Assembly: GCF_004331485.1 (NCBI RefSeq)
Contig: NZ_SJKD01000004.1
Location: 620,001-684,000 of the forward strand
Direction: 5' to 3'
Length of the DNA: 64,000 bases
Source of the DNA: Kribbella capetownensis
Lineage (GTDB): Bacteria > Actinomycetota > Actinomycetes > Propionibacteriales > Kribbellaceae
A program made the translations under genes and the position numbers. Positions 50,836-60,194 of this stretch are shown in pieces; position 1 is the first letter of the stretch; every line of letters begins with the position of its first letter. The notes under the pieces were generated by a model. That model searched no databases, had not been told where the DNA came from, and worked only from the letters and a program-made list of their open reading frames with translations.

Positions 50836-50915
50836 TTTTTGGTCCCTCGCCAGGAAGAAGCATCACTGTCGAGCATATAGCGTCGATCACGGGACAGCAG
50901 CGGAAGGAGACCGTG

Positions 50916-51677
50916 ATGCGGACCGTGAACCGGCAGTACGCCACCGACGGCTATGCGGTCTTCCGCGACGTGATCGACCCGGGCGTCGTCGAGGCGGCCA
51001 ACGCGCACGTCGACTGGCTGCTCGCCCGGCACCCCGAGCTCACCCCGGAGCAGCTGGGACACCGGCTCGCCCGCGACGACCCGTTCTGGATCCGGCTCGT
51101 CTCCGACCACCGCCTGCTCGACGTCGCGCAGCAGTTCGTCGGCCCGGACATCGCCTTGTTCGCCACGCACTACCTGTGCAAGCCGCCGAAGCGCGGCAAG
51201 GGTGTCGAGTGGCATCAGGACGGAGCGTTCTGGCCCCTCGAACCGATGAACGTCGTGACGCTCTGGCTCGCCCTCACCGACTCCGATGCGGACAACGGGT
51301 GCCTGCGCGTCCTGCCGGGATCGCACCGCTGGGAGCTGGAGCAGATGAAGCAGTCCGATCCCGACAGCGTGCTCCGCCACCGGATCGACGCCGACATCGA
51401 CGAGAGCTCCGCGGTGGACGTGGTGATGCAAGCCGGAGATGTCGAGGTGCACCACCCGAACATCGTGCACAGCTCGAGGCCGAACCGGTCGGACCGGTGG
51501 CGCAGAGCTCTGACCATCCGCTACATCCCGACCAGCACGCGGATCACCAGGCCGGACGAGGCGTCGCCGTTCCACCTGCGCGGCGAGTGCGTGCCAGGCC
51601 TCAACAACTACCTCGAGCCGCCTCCCTTTCGTCGTGGCGATCACTTCCCGACCGGCGAGGCTGGCCGCGGGTGCTGA
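50916..51677 (+). CDS. Phytanoyl-CoA dioxygenase (PhyH)-family enzyme
   Basis: 253 residues. KGVEWHQDGAFWPLEP gives His and Asp; EVHHPNIVHSSRPNRS gives the distal His and R(R)ALTIRYIP the 2-oxoglutarate Arg. GCLRVLPGSHRW is the linking strand. First gene of an operon with sugar hydrolases and an ABC importer, which points to a sugar-linked substrate rather than a fatty acyl-CoA (inference). GGAG lies six bases before the ATG. Confidence 0.88.
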   Translation: MRTVNRQYATDGYAVFRDVIDPGVVEAANAHVDWLLARHPELTPEQLGHRLARDDPFWIRLVSDHRLLDVAQQFVGPDIALFATHYLCKPPKRGKGVEWHQDGAFWPLEPMNVVTLWLALTDSDADNGCLRVLPGSHRWELEQMKQSDPDSVLRHRIDADIDESSAVDVVMQAGDVEVHHPNIVHSSRPNRSDRWRRALTIRYIPTSTRITRPDEASPFHLRGECVPGLNNYLEPPPFRRGDHFPTGEAGRGC

Positions 51678-52252
51678 CTGCGTACGGTCACTCCTGGGTC
51701 TTCGGGACCGGGGCACGGCGGCACAGCGACGGGTTCGTGCAACAGGCCGCGCGACGGCTCGGCCACCGACTGGACAACCAGGCCGAAAGCGGGAGCCTGA
51801 GCACGGAGACGGCCCGGCTCGTCGTCGCCCGGCCACCCGGTCCTGCCGACGTCTACGTGCTGATGACCGGTTTCAACGACGCGCGGCTGCACGGTGCGGC
51901 TCCGGCCGGCCGGAGGCAGTACGAGGAATCGCTCGAGATCGTGGTGCACGCCTTGCACAAGGCGGACCCGCGGGCCGTGACACTGGCGATCGAGCAGCCC
52001 CACATCCAGGACTACTCGGGTCATCCGCCGTACGACCAGGCGACGGACGCGATCGTCGACGAGTACAACGCCACCCTGCGGACCACCGTCGCGCGCTTCC
52101 CCTCGGCGCGCACGGTGGTCGTCGACGGCTGGGACGTCACGTCGATGCTTGCCGACGACAACGTCCACCCGAACGTCCGCGGACACGCCGTCCTGGCGCG
52201 ATCACTGGTCCGGGCGATGACTGCTGTGGTGCGGAAGGACGGTGCCCGATGA
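51671..52252 (+). CDS. SGNH/GDSL-family hydrolase
   Basis: 193 residues. Block I is GHSWVFGTG (catalytic Ser), block III MTGFNDARL (Asn), block V DDNVHPNVRGH (Asp and His). No signal peptide, so it is cytoplasmic; it may remove an acyl group from an imported sugar. Starts at GTG overlapping the dioxygenase stop. Confidence 0.85.
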   Translation: MLTAYGHSWVFGTGARRHSDGFVQQAARRLGHRLDNQAESGSLSTETARLVVARPPGPADVYVLMTGFNDARLHGAAPAGRRQYEESLEIVVHALHKADPRAVTLAIEQPHIQDYSGHPPYDQATDAIVDEYNATLRTTVARFPSARTVVVDGWDVTSMLADDNVHPNVRGHAVLARSLVRAMTAVVRKDGAR

Positions 52253-53469
52253 CAGGCCAGGATCTCGAACTCCAGGTCCGGCGGCTGCTGGAGAGCCACT
52301 GGGACGAGGCCCGCGGGTACTGCGTCCCCAACCCCACGACGTACCCGCATCTGTGGCTGTGGGACTCCTGCTTCCACGCGATCATCTGGGCCCACCTCGG
52401 TGACGATCGCGCACTGCGTGAGCTCGACGCCACGCTGGCCGGCCAACTGCCCAGCGGACTCGTCCCGCACATGAGGTACGGCGGCCGTCGCGCCGACTCA
52501 TGGTTGGGTCCACTCGACAACACCTCGTCACTCACTCAGCCGCCGATGTTCGGCCACGCGGCCAAGGTGCTGAGCTCGCGCGGGTTCGTGCCGTCGGCGG
52601 AGACACTGGACCGGGCCCGGCGCGGACTCGATTGGCTGTGGCGGACGCGGCGTACCGACGACGGCCTCATCTACGTCGTTCATCCGTGGGAAGCGGGCAA
52701 CGATCACAGTCCACGATGGGACGACTTCGGAGCCCCGGGCCGTACGCCGGACAACTACAGCCGGCCGGCACGGACAGCCTGGAACAAGGCCCGCGTCCAC
52801 GACATCACCTTCGACAGCGACGGCGGCGCGCAGTGGTCGACCTCGTTCGTCGCCTGCCCGGCCGCTTTCAATGCGTATGTCGCCTTCAATCTGGCCGAAC
52901 TGGCGGAGTTGCTCGGCGACCAGGAACTGGCCGACCGGGCCGCGCAGCTGAGCGAGACGATCGACAACCTCCTGTGGGACGAGGAGGAGCAACTGTGGTC
53001 CGATCTGCCAATTGTCGGCGGCGGCTCCTCCGCCAGGGTGCCGACCAGCGACGGCCTGATGCCTGCCCTCGTCACCCAGGACCGGGCCAAGGCGCTCGCA
53101 GCGCTGGGCCAACTCGACGATCCCGACCGGTTCGGCGCGCCGTACGGTCCGGCGAACGTCGCCCGCACCCATCCGTCGTACGACCCGCAGACGTACTGGC
53201 GTGGACCCGCCTGGCCACCGCTGAACTACCTGTTCTGGCTGGCGGCCCGGAGATGGGAACTGGACGGTGCCGCGCACACACTGGCGGACCGCTCGATCGA
53301 CGGCGCCCTGCAGAGCGGGTGGGCCGAGTACTGGAATCCCGAGAACGGCGCCGGCCTCGGCGCCGCCCCGCAGACCTGGACCGGTCTGGTGATCGCCCTG
53401 CGTGACCCGAGCATACTTGCCCAAGGCATCGGTCACGCGTCCCCGAACGAAGGAGTGATCGAACGATGA
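52249..53469 (+). CDS. GH63-like (mannosylglycerate hydrolase-type) glycosidase
   Basis: 406 residues of (alpha/alpha)6-barrel type. HLWLWDSCFHAIIWAHLG, TQPPMFGHAAKVL, VVHPWEAGNDHSPRW and YWRGPAWPPLNYLFWL are the series of conserved motifs of the GH63/MGH1 group. No export signal. It overlaps both neighbours by four bases, so it is tightly co-translated with the SGNH hydrolase and the binding protein. Linkage specificity is unknown. Confidence 0.85.
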   Translation: MTGQDLELQVRRLLESHWDEARGYCVPNPTTYPHLWLWDSCFHAIIWAHLGDDRALRELDATLAGQLPSGLVPHMRYGGRRADSWLGPLDNTSSLTQPPMFGHAAKVLSSRGFVPSAETLDRARRGLDWLWRTRRTDDGLIYVVHPWEAGNDHSPRWDDFGAPGRTPDNYSRPARTAWNKARVHDITFDSDGGAQWSTSFVACPAAFNAYVAFNLAELAELLGDQELADRAAQLSETIDNLLWDEEEQLWSDLPIVGGGSSARVPTSDGLMPALVTQDRAKALAALGQLDDPDRFGAPYGPANVARTHPSYDPQTYWRGPAWPPLNYLFWLAARRWELDGAAHTLADRSIDGALQSGWAEYWNPENGAGLGAAPQTWTGLVIALRDPSILAQGIGHASPNEGVIER

Positions 53470-54710
53470 GAGCGCGCAAAGTCCTGGCGGGGGCGGCGAT
53501 CGTGCTGGCCACGGCCGTGGTCGCCACCGCCTGCGGCGGCAAGCCGGACACCGGTGGCGCCACCACCGGCGAGCTCGGCTTCGCCCACAACAAGCCCTGG
53601 AACTTCGACGCCTTCTCCAAGATCTCGAAGCAGGACATCGACATCAGCCTGAAGAGCACGCAGTACTCCGGCGATCCGTACCGGGCCTTCATCCGGCAGT
53701 CCTTCCGGACCAAGGAGAGCCCGGGGCTGTTCACCTGGGAGGTCAGTACGGCGCTCGACGAGCTCGCGGAGCAGGGCGTCATCGCGGAGACGACCGACCT
53801 GTGGACGGAGGCCGTCGACAAGGGCTACGTGACCGATGCGGTGCGCCAGTTGTACACGGTGAACGGGAAGCAGTACTGCACGCCGATCAGCGTCGACGAC
53901 TGGGTGATGTTCTACAACAAGTCGGTCTTCACGAAGTACCACCTGACCGTCCCGACGACCTGGGACCAGCTGATGCAGGTCGCGGCGACCCTCAAGCAGC
54001 ACGGTGTGACGCCGTTCTGGAACCAGACCAAGAACTTCTCGTTCGTGTGGTTCCAGACCCTGCTGGCCGGGACCGACCTGCAGCTGTACAACGATCTGTC
54101 GACCGGCAAGGCGAAGTACACCGACCCGCGGGTGGTCGCGGTGATGAACAGCTGGCTCGACCTGCAGACGAAGGGGTACTTCAACGACCCCGGCCAGACC
54201 GACTTCGCCCGCGACCTGATGCGTGAGGGCAAGATCGCGATGGCGCCGGAAGGCACCTGGTTCACCGCCGACGCCGCCCTGGCCGGCATGACGATGGGCA
54301 AGGACGTCGACATGTTCGTGATCCCGGCGGTCAGGCCCGGCGCGGCCACGCCGATCGCGATCGAGACCGCACCGGTCTGCGTCGGCGAGAGCTCGAAGCA
54401 GAAGGCCCTGGGCCTGAAGTTCTCCCAGTGGTGGATGTCCCCGCAGGGTCAGCAGCCGTGGGTGAAGCAGCAGGGCAACCTGCCGTTCACCCCGGACGCC
54501 GAGGCGCCGACGCCGCAGATGAAGACCCTGAAGACGACGCTTGCCGCAGGCAAGTACGAGTTCTACAACCGGTACTTCGAGGCGACGCCGGTGCCGATCC
54601 GGACGGTCGCGCTGGAGCAGTTCAGTGCGTTCCTGACCAACCGCGGCGACCCGATGCCTTACCTGACGGCGATCCAGGCCGCGGCCGACGAGTACTGGGC
54701 CGGGCGATAG
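53466..54710 (+). CDS. ABC sugar transporter, substrate-binding lipoprotein
   Basis: 414 residues. A lipobox (AVVATACGG) places the lipid-modified Cys near residue 23. The mature part is a family 1 solute-binding protein (FIRQSFRTKESPGLFTWE, DWVMFYNKSVFTKYHL, TWDQLMQVAATLKQHG, GKIAMAPEGTWFTA). It captures the sugar outside and passes it to the two permeases that follow. Confidence 0.92.
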   Translation: MRARKVLAGAAIVLATAVVATACGGKPDTGGATTGELGFAHNKPWNFDAFSKISKQDIDISLKSTQYSGDPYRAFIRQSFRTKESPGLFTWEVSTALDELAEQGVIAETTDLWTEAVDKGYVTDAVRQLYTVNGKQYCTPISVDDWVMFYNKSVFTKYHLTVPTTWDQLMQVAATLKQHGVTPFWNQTKNFSFVWFQTLLAGTDLQLYNDLSTGKAKYTDPRVVAVMNSWLDLQTKGYFNDPGQTDFARDLMREGKIAMAPEGTWFTADAALAGMTMGKDVDMFVIPAVRPGAATPIAIETAPVCVGESSKQKALGLKFSQWWMSPQGQQPWVKQQGNLPFTPDAEAPTPQMKTLKTTLAAGKYEFYNRYFEATPVPIRTVALEQFSAFLTNRGDPMPYLTAIQAAADEYWAGR

Positions 54711-54714
54711 CAGC

Positions 54715-55611
54715 GTGAATCGGTCCGGCGCGACGTCGTACCAGGGCCAGGCTCGGGGCTTCCTCCTCCCGAGCCTCGCCCTGGTGCTGCTGGTCTTCTA
54801 TCTTCCGGTTCTGTACACCTTCTACCTGAGCTTCACGAAGTACAACGGACTTGGTACGCCGGAGTTCGTCGGCCTGGAGAACTTCGCGTCGATGTTCGAG
54901 GACTCCGCGTTCCTGGACGCGGTGCGGAACACGGCGATCTGGGTCGTCGGCACGCTGGTCCTCCCGGTCGGACTCGGCCTGCTGGTCGCAGTTCTGGCGT
55001 ACGGATTCCGGGGGAGTGGCTGGCTTCGCCTGCCGTTCCTCGTCCCCTATGCGCTGTCCGGTGTGGCCGTCGGCGTCATCTGGAGCTTCATGCTGGGGTC
55101 GGGCGGCGCGCTCACCCAGGCGCTGCAGTTCCTGAACCTGCCGGGTACCGAGCTTCGCTGGCTCCAGGACTCGCCGCTGAACACCATCGTCATGGTGATC
55201 GCCGCGTCCTGGCAGGGCGTCGGCGTCAACGCGCTGCTGTTCACCGTCGGCCTGCAGTCGATCCCGAAGGAACCGCTGGAGGCGGCCAGGATCGACGGAG
55301 CGACCGGGTTGCGGCTGTTCAGCCACATCACCTGGCCCCTCCTCCGGCCGTCCACGACGGTGGTCGTGGGCCTGTCGATCGTCAACGGCCTGAAGACCTT
55401 CGACATCGTCCAGGCGATGACCCAGGGCGGACCAGCGCGCTCGTCCGAAACGCTGGCCCTGACGATGTACCGCGACACCTTCGTCAACAGTGACTACGGC
55501 CTGGGCTCCGCGGTGGCGATCTTCCTCAGCATCGTGACCGTCGGCGCTTCCATCATCTATCTGCGCAGGCAACTGAGCCTGAGCAGCAGCAGTCTGGGAG
55601 GTGGCAAGTGA
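54715..55611 (+). CDS. ABC sugar transporter permease (MalF-like)
   Basis: 298 residues with six membrane helices. The cytoplasmic EAA loop reads EAARIDGATGLRLFSHITWPLL, the docking site for the ATPase. GTG start four bases after the binding-protein stop; its own stop overlaps the next permease. Confidence 0.92.
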   Translation: MNRSGATSYQGQARGFLLPSLALVLLVFYLPVLYTFYLSFTKYNGLGTPEFVGLENFASMFEDSAFLDAVRNTAIWVVGTLVLPVGLGLLVAVLAYGFRGSGWLRLPFLVPYALSGVAVGVIWSFMLGSGGALTQALQFLNLPGTELRWLQDSPLNTIVMVIAASWQGVGVNALLFTVGLQSIPKEPLEAARIDGATGLRLFSHITWPLLRPSTTVVVGLSIVNGLKTFDIVQAMTQGGPARSSETLALTMYRDTFVNSDYGLGSAVAIFLSIVTVGASIIYLRRQLSLSSSSLGGGK

Positions 55612-56441
55612 CGCCTTCACGCACCGGGATCATCATCCGCGTGACAGTGCTGTCGCTGCTGGGTGCCCTGTGGCTCGTGCCGGTCTATCTGCTGCTGGCC
55701 AACGCCGGCAAGACGGTCCAGAACTACTCCGGTTCCACGTTGTGGCGGCCCGGCTCACTCGGAGACCTGTGGGACAACCTCAGCCACGTGGCGACGGGCA
55801 CCGACATCCCACGCGCGCTGGTGAACACGGCGATCTACAGCATGGTGGCGCCGGCGATCGCCGTCGTTCTGGGAGCGACCGTCGGCTTCGCCGTAATGGT
55901 TCTCAAGCTGCGTCACGGCTTCCTGTGGTTCTTCGTCATCTACTGCGGGTCGGTGTTCCCGCTGCAGATGCTGGTGATCCCGTTGTTCGACAGCTACTCC
56001 CGGCTCGGGCTGTACGACTCGCTGACGGGAATGGTGCTGATCTACTCCATCGTCTGCCTGCCGTTCTCGGCGTTCGTGATGCGCAACTTCTTCGCCGGCA
56101 TCGCCGAATCCGTCTTCGAGGCCGCGGTCGTCGACGGGGCGAAGACCGTACGGATCTTCACCAGGATCTACCTGCCGATGTCGTCCAGTGCCCTGGCCGT
56201 CGTCTTCATCCTGCAGGCGACCTGGGTGTGGAACGACCTCCTGCTCGGCCTCATCCTGACCCAGAGCGACACCACCCGCCCGGTCATGCCGGTCCTCACC
56301 GGGTTGCAGTCCACCGAAGGCGGCGGCGCCAGCTATACCGTGGTCCTGGCGGCCGCGATCCTCGTCTCGTTGCCGACAGCACTGTTGTTCCTGGTCTCGC
56401 AGCGCTACTTCGCGAAGGGCCTGGCGCTCGGCCAATACTGA
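55608..56441 (+). CDS. ABC sugar transporter permease (MalG-like)
   Basis: 277 residues, six membrane helices, EAA loop EAAVVDGAKTVRIFTRIYLPM. Starts with GTG overlapping the MalF-like stop. No ATPase gene is in this operon; a shared MsiK-type ATPase elsewhere is expected, as usual in actinobacteria. Confidence 0.92.
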   Translation: MTPSRTGIIIRVTVLSLLGALWLVPVYLLLANAGKTVQNYSGSTLWRPGSLGDLWDNLSHVATGTDIPRALVNTAIYSMVAPAIAVVLGATVGFAVMVLKLRHGFLWFFVIYCGSVFPLQMLVIPLFDSYSRLGLYDSLTGMVLIYSIVCLPFSAFVMRNFFAGIAESVFEAAVVDGAKTVRIFTRIYLPMSSSALAVVFILQATWVWNDLLLGLILTQSDTTRPVMPVLTGLQSTEGGGASYTVVLAAAILVSLPTALLFLVSQRYFAKGLALGQY

Positions 56442-56459
56442 CCCATCTCGAGGAAGCTG

Positions 56460-57713
56460 ATGACAGACAACGCGGTACGTGTGCTGGAGGAGAACTGGAC
56501 CGGACACTCGACGGTTCCGTCGCGGGCGTTGTATCCGCATCAGTGGAGCTGGGACTCGGCGTTCATCGCCATCGGGCTGCGGCATGTGTCGATCGGTCGG
56601 GCCCAGACCGAGTTGGAGTCGCTGCTGCGGGCGCAATGGCCGGACGGGCGGATTCCGCACATTGCGTTCGCACCGAGTGTGCCGCGCGACGCCTACTTCC
56701 CGGGACCGGACTTCTGGCAGGCCCGGTTGGCTGACGGGACCGAGACTTCGGGGATCGTCCAGCCGCCGATCCATGCGTTGGCGGCGTGGTTGACGTACCA
56801 GGCCGATCCGTCGGACTCGGTGGGCTTCCTCGAGCGGATCTACCCGAGGCTGGTCGCGTGGCACGGATACCTGCGCGACCGCCGTACGTTCGGTGGCGGA
56901 GGACTGGTCGCGATCGTGCACCCATGGGAGTCCGGGATGGACAACAGTCCGGCCTGGGACCTGCCGCTCGCGCGGGTCAGTCCGGCGCCGGCCGGCTCGT
57001 TCACCAGGCGCGACACCGACCATGCCGCCGGTGCCGATCGGCCGACTGATCTGGACTACGGGCGGTACGTCCAGCTCGCCGCGACGTACCGCGATCACGG
57101 CTACGGCGATCGGGAGACGCCGCACGCCTTCGCCGTTGAAGACCCTTGCTTCAACGCGCTGCTCATCTCCTCCGAGCATGCGCTGGCCGAGATCGCCGAG
57201 GTGCTCGGTCGTGACCCCGAGCCTCATCGCCGCTACGCGGCCGCGCTCACCGAGGCCCTGGTTGAGCGGCTGTTCGAGGACGGGATCTTCCGGTCGCGCG
57301 ACGTACTGTCGGGGGACCTGATTCCTTCGGACACCGTGGCCGGCCTGATTCCGCTCGTGGTCCCCGGGCTGCCGGTCGCCGACGAACTCCTCGCGACGGC
57401 TCTCGGCCCGCGCTTCCGCCTCGGCGAGACCCGACTCGTGCCCAGCTACGACCTCACCGCTCCAGACTTCGATCCCGGCCGCTACTGGCGCGGCCCCAGC
57501 TGGTTCAACACCGCCTGGCTGATCCACCGCGGCCTGATCAACCTGAACCAGACCGGCTACGCCGAGGCCCTCCGGGCGGACTTCCTGACCCTCGCCGAAT
57601 CCACCGGCTACACCGAATACCTCAACCCCTTCACGGCCACCCCCCACGGAGCCCAAAACTTCAGCTGGACCGCAGCCCTGACCATCGACCTCAAGTCGTA
57701 TGAACGCGGCTAA
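56460..57713 (+). CDS. Second GH63-like glycosidase of the operon
   Basis: 417 residues. YPHQWSWDSAFIAIGLRHV, GIVQPPIHALAAWL, IVHPWESGMDNSPAWD, YWRGPSWFNTAWLIHRGL and EYLNPFTATPHGAQNFSWTA repeat the motif order of the enzyme at 52249 but at low identity, so they likely cut different bonds. Cytoplasmic. GAGGAAG precedes the ATG. Last gene of the operon. Confidence 0.85.
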   Translation: MTDNAVRVLEENWTGHSTVPSRALYPHQWSWDSAFIAIGLRHVSIGRAQTELESLLRAQWPDGRIPHIAFAPSVPRDAYFPGPDFWQARLADGTETSGIVQPPIHALAAWLTYQADPSDSVGFLERIYPRLVAWHGYLRDRRTFGGGGLVAIVHPWESGMDNSPAWDLPLARVSPAPAGSFTRRDTDHAAGADRPTDLDYGRYVQLAATYRDHGYGDRETPHAFAVEDPCFNALLISSEHALAEIAEVLGRDPEPHRRYAAALTEALVERLFEDGIFRSRDVLSGDLIPSDTVAGLIPLVVPGLPVADELLATALGPRFRLGETRLVPSYDLTAPDFDPGRYWRGPSWFNTAWLIHRGLINLNQTGYAEALRADFLTLAESTGYTEYLNPFTATPHGAQNFSWTAALTIDLKSYERG

Positions 57714-57833
57714 GGGACCTGGCCGGCGAGGGATAGGTCGTGGTGCTTTGGGAACATGCTGGTCATGAGACCGTCGGCTCGCTTGCGGGCGCGTTCGCGC
57801 TTGCGGCCGTCGGCTGGGTCGGCTGACCTGCCA

Positions 57834-59339
57834 TCAGTCGGGGGTGGGGCTCTTGAGTGGTGTGGTTGCTGGGCCGTCCAGGACTGCGCCGTTCGGGGCG
57901 AAGCGAGATCCGTGGCAGTTGCAGTCCCAGGTGGCGTCGCCTTGGTTCCAGCGCAGTGGGCAGCCAAGGTGAGAGCAGACCGGTACGACGGTGTGGAGGT
58001 TGCCGTCGCGGTCGCGGTAGGCGCCGATGGTTCCGTCGTCGGTATCGAACAGACCACCTTCGCCGATCTCGATGTGATCGAGTCCAGGCCCGAGAAGGCG
58101 GCGCAGATGGCCGGCGGCGAACTCCTTGCCGACCTTCAGATTGTCCTTGACCAAGTTCGCCACCGCTGTGGCGTCACCGATGCGTCCGGCGTCGTACAGC
58201 CCGCTCCAGGTGTTGTCCTTCCCCAGCACCGCGTCGCGCAAAATACCGGCGGCAACGGTTCCGTTGCTGAGTCCCCACTTGTGCATGCCGGTGGCAACCA
58301 GGATCGGTGAGCCCGGCGCCTTTCCGACGTACGGGAGCTGGTCCGGCGTGCTGTAGTCCTGCGCGGACCACCGGTACTCGGGCTGGGCTCGGAAGTTCCA
58401 CAGCGAGCCGACCCAGTCGATCAGGCTCTGAAACGCGCTGCTCGTGTCTGTTCGGTCGCCGGTTTCGTGGTCGCCGCCGACCACGATCAACCCGTTCGGA
58501 CCACCGCCGGGCCATGGACGGGTGGACCGGACCGGTTCGTCGGCCGAGATCGTCATCCCGGCCGGCGCCTGGACCGGCAGATGGAGGGCGATGCCATGCG
58601 ACTGATGAGGCCTGGTACGGGCGAAGTACCCACCGGTCAGGCCGATCGGAAGCAGAGTCGCCAGGATTGCGTGGGCGGCGCGCACGGCAGGTCCCGAGCT
58701 GGTCTCCGCGCGGATCCTGTCGTCGCCGGCGTCCAGTTCCACCACCCGGCTGTTGTCGAAGATTCGTCCGCCCGCACGCGTGAAGGCCTCGGCCAGGCCG
58801 GCCAGATAGCGACCGGGATGCAGCTGCAACTGGTCGTCGAACCTAACGACCTCGGTCGCGGCGAGCGGAAGACCCAGCTCTTGCGAATCGACAGAGTGCG
58901 CCGGAAGCCCGAGCGCCGCTGCGACCTCGGCCTCGCGGCGCAGATCCGCCGTGCCGGTGGAGTAGAGATAAGCGGGTGTTCGGGTGAGTTCGCAGTCGAT
59001 GCCGAGTCGCTGAACGACCTCGGCGACCTCTTCGACGGCGCTCTGGTTCGCGTCCGCGTACTGCCGCGCGGTGTCGGCCCCGTGCCGGTCAAACAGCCCC
59101 GCGTACATCGCCCCGTGCTGGGACGTCACCTTGCCGGTCGTGTTTCCACTTGTTCTGGCCCCGATTCGCGCGCCCTCGAGCACGACGACGTCGGCGCCCT
59201 GCTCCTGCAGGTAGAAAGCAGTGGTCAGTCCTATCAGACCCCCGCCGACCACCACCACGTCGGCGTCGAGGTCGCTGCGGAGTACGTCGTACTCCGGCAT
59301 GGTCGTCGTCGCCAGCCACACCGAGCCATGGATCGTCAT
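57834..59339 (-). CDS. FAD-dependent oxidoreductase with C-terminal Rieske domain
   Basis: 501 residues. VVVVGGGLIGLTTAFYLQEQG is the FAD loop; the DAO-fold middle includes QLQLHPGRYLAGLAEAF and ILVATGMHKWGLSNGT. The last 90 residues are a Rieske [2Fe-2S] domain with CSHLGCPLRW and CNCHGSRF. This architecture is well known in actinobacteria and bacilli (YhfW-like). Substrate unknown. The start is the ATG before MTIHGSVW; an MPEYDVL start 13 codons later is possible. Confidence 0.88.
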   Translation of the reverse strand: MTIHGSVWLATTTMPEYDVLRSDLDADVVVVGGGLIGLTTAFYLQEQGADVVVLEGARIGARTSGNTTGKVTSQHGAMYAGLFDRHGADTARQYADANQSAVEEVAEVVQRLGIDCELTRTPAYLYSTGTADLRREAEVAAALGLPAHSVDSQELGLPLAATEVVRFDDQLQLHPGRYLAGLAEAFTRAGGRIFDNSRVVELDAGDDRIRAETSSGPAVRAAHAILATLLPIGLTGGYFARTRPHQSHGIALHLPVQAPAGMTISADEPVRSTRPWPGGGPNGLIVVGGDHETGDRTDTSSAFQSLIDWVGSLWNFRAQPEYRWSAQDYSTPDQLPYVGKAPGSPILVATGMHKWGLSNGTVAAGILRDAVLGKDNTWSGLYDAGRIGDATAVANLVKDNLKVGKEFAAGHLRRLLGPGLDHIEIGEGGLFDTDDGTIGAYRDRDGNLHTVVPVCSHLGCPLRWNQGDATWDCNCHGSRFAPNGAVLDGPATTPLKSPTPD

Positions 59340-59440
59340 GCCGGCCCGGTACCCGCGCACGCGCCGGCTACGCCGGGGCGCCTGGATCGAGGTCGGCGGT
59401 GACGGGTACTGGCCGCTTGGGGTGCTGGGTACAGAGGGGC

Positions 59441-59851
59441 ATGGGCGTTGATCGGGTGGCAGATATCTGGGGCGAGCGGTCGCCGCGCGCGCGAGACACC
59501 GCGTGGCCGATGGGGGACGGGTTCTCCACGCGCGGCCAGCTCTTCCTCGAGGACTACTACACGCTCGCGGTGATCGGTATGGCAGGACTCGGCACGCCGC
59601 ACATGGATCGCGACCACCGGGCGTTCGCGGAACCACTTCCACACCAGTACGAAGACCGGGAGATCCCGCCGGCTGCGTGAGTCGGTGAGCCACGGCAGGG
59701 TGTGGTGTTCTTGCCGTTCCACTTCGGGTACTGGGACCTCCGTGATGGCCTACCGACCGCAGCGAACGAGTTGACGATGACGGAGTGGGACCCGGTGTCC
59801 AAACAACCGACGTACAAGCTCGCTGCGGTCCGAGTGCGGAAGGTGAGCTGA
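59441..59851 (+). pseudogene. Collapsed molybdopterin oxidoreductase
   Basis: N-terminal RVADIWGERSPRARDTAWP and LFLEDYYTLAVIGMAGLGTP are typical of the start of molybdopterin oxidoreductases. A stop at 59678 follows; another frame here reads FHTSTKTGRSRRL, resembling the FHTRTKTGR block of the last domain. The end GVVFLPFHFGYWD and AANELTMTEWDPVSKQP is the true C-terminus. About 600 or more codons with the Mo site are deleted. Confidence 0.75.
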
Positions 59852-59852
59852 C

Positions 59853-60194
59853 ATGTATCTCTCGCTCTATCTCGGGCTGCTGGACCACGCCGGGCAAACA
59901 CTCGCCGAGACCTTTGACGACGGCGAACAAGGCGAGCCCGAGCGGATGGCGGCGGAGTTCGGTGGTTCACGGTCTGGTGCAGTCGGGTTGTTGCGCGATC
60001 TCCAGGACCTGTACACCCTCGCATCGTTCGTCGACACCACCTGGACCGTCGTCAAGCAGGCAGCCCAGGGGTTACGAGACGAGGAACTGCTGAAGCTGGC
60101 CGGCAGCCGCGAGGCAGACACGTCGCATCAGCTCACCTGGCTGCAGACCCGGATCGGGCAGTCGGCTCCCCAAGACCTGATCGTCAGTTCATGA
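59853..60194 (+). CDS. Conserved hypothetical protein next to molybdoenzyme remnant
   Basis: 113 residues, helical (MYLSLYLGLLDHAGQTLAETF, LASFVDTTWTVVKQAAQGLRDEELLKLAGS). It starts two bases after the molybdoenzyme stop, as an accessory protein would, and overlaps pncC by four bases. Possibly once served the lost enzyme. Function unknown. Confidence 0.65.
   Translation: MYLSLYLGLLDHAGQTLAETFDDGEQGEPERMAAEFGGSRSGAVGLLRDLQDLYTLASFVDTTWTVVKQAAQGLRDEELLKLAGSREADTSHQLTWLQTRIGQSAPQDLIVSS

Noticed and set aside
57714..57833. Leftward frame ending MTSMFPKHHDLSLAGQVP after the FAD-Rieske gene
   Set aside because: No ribosome site and no family; the only coupled start (TGATG) opens a different, 22-codon frame.
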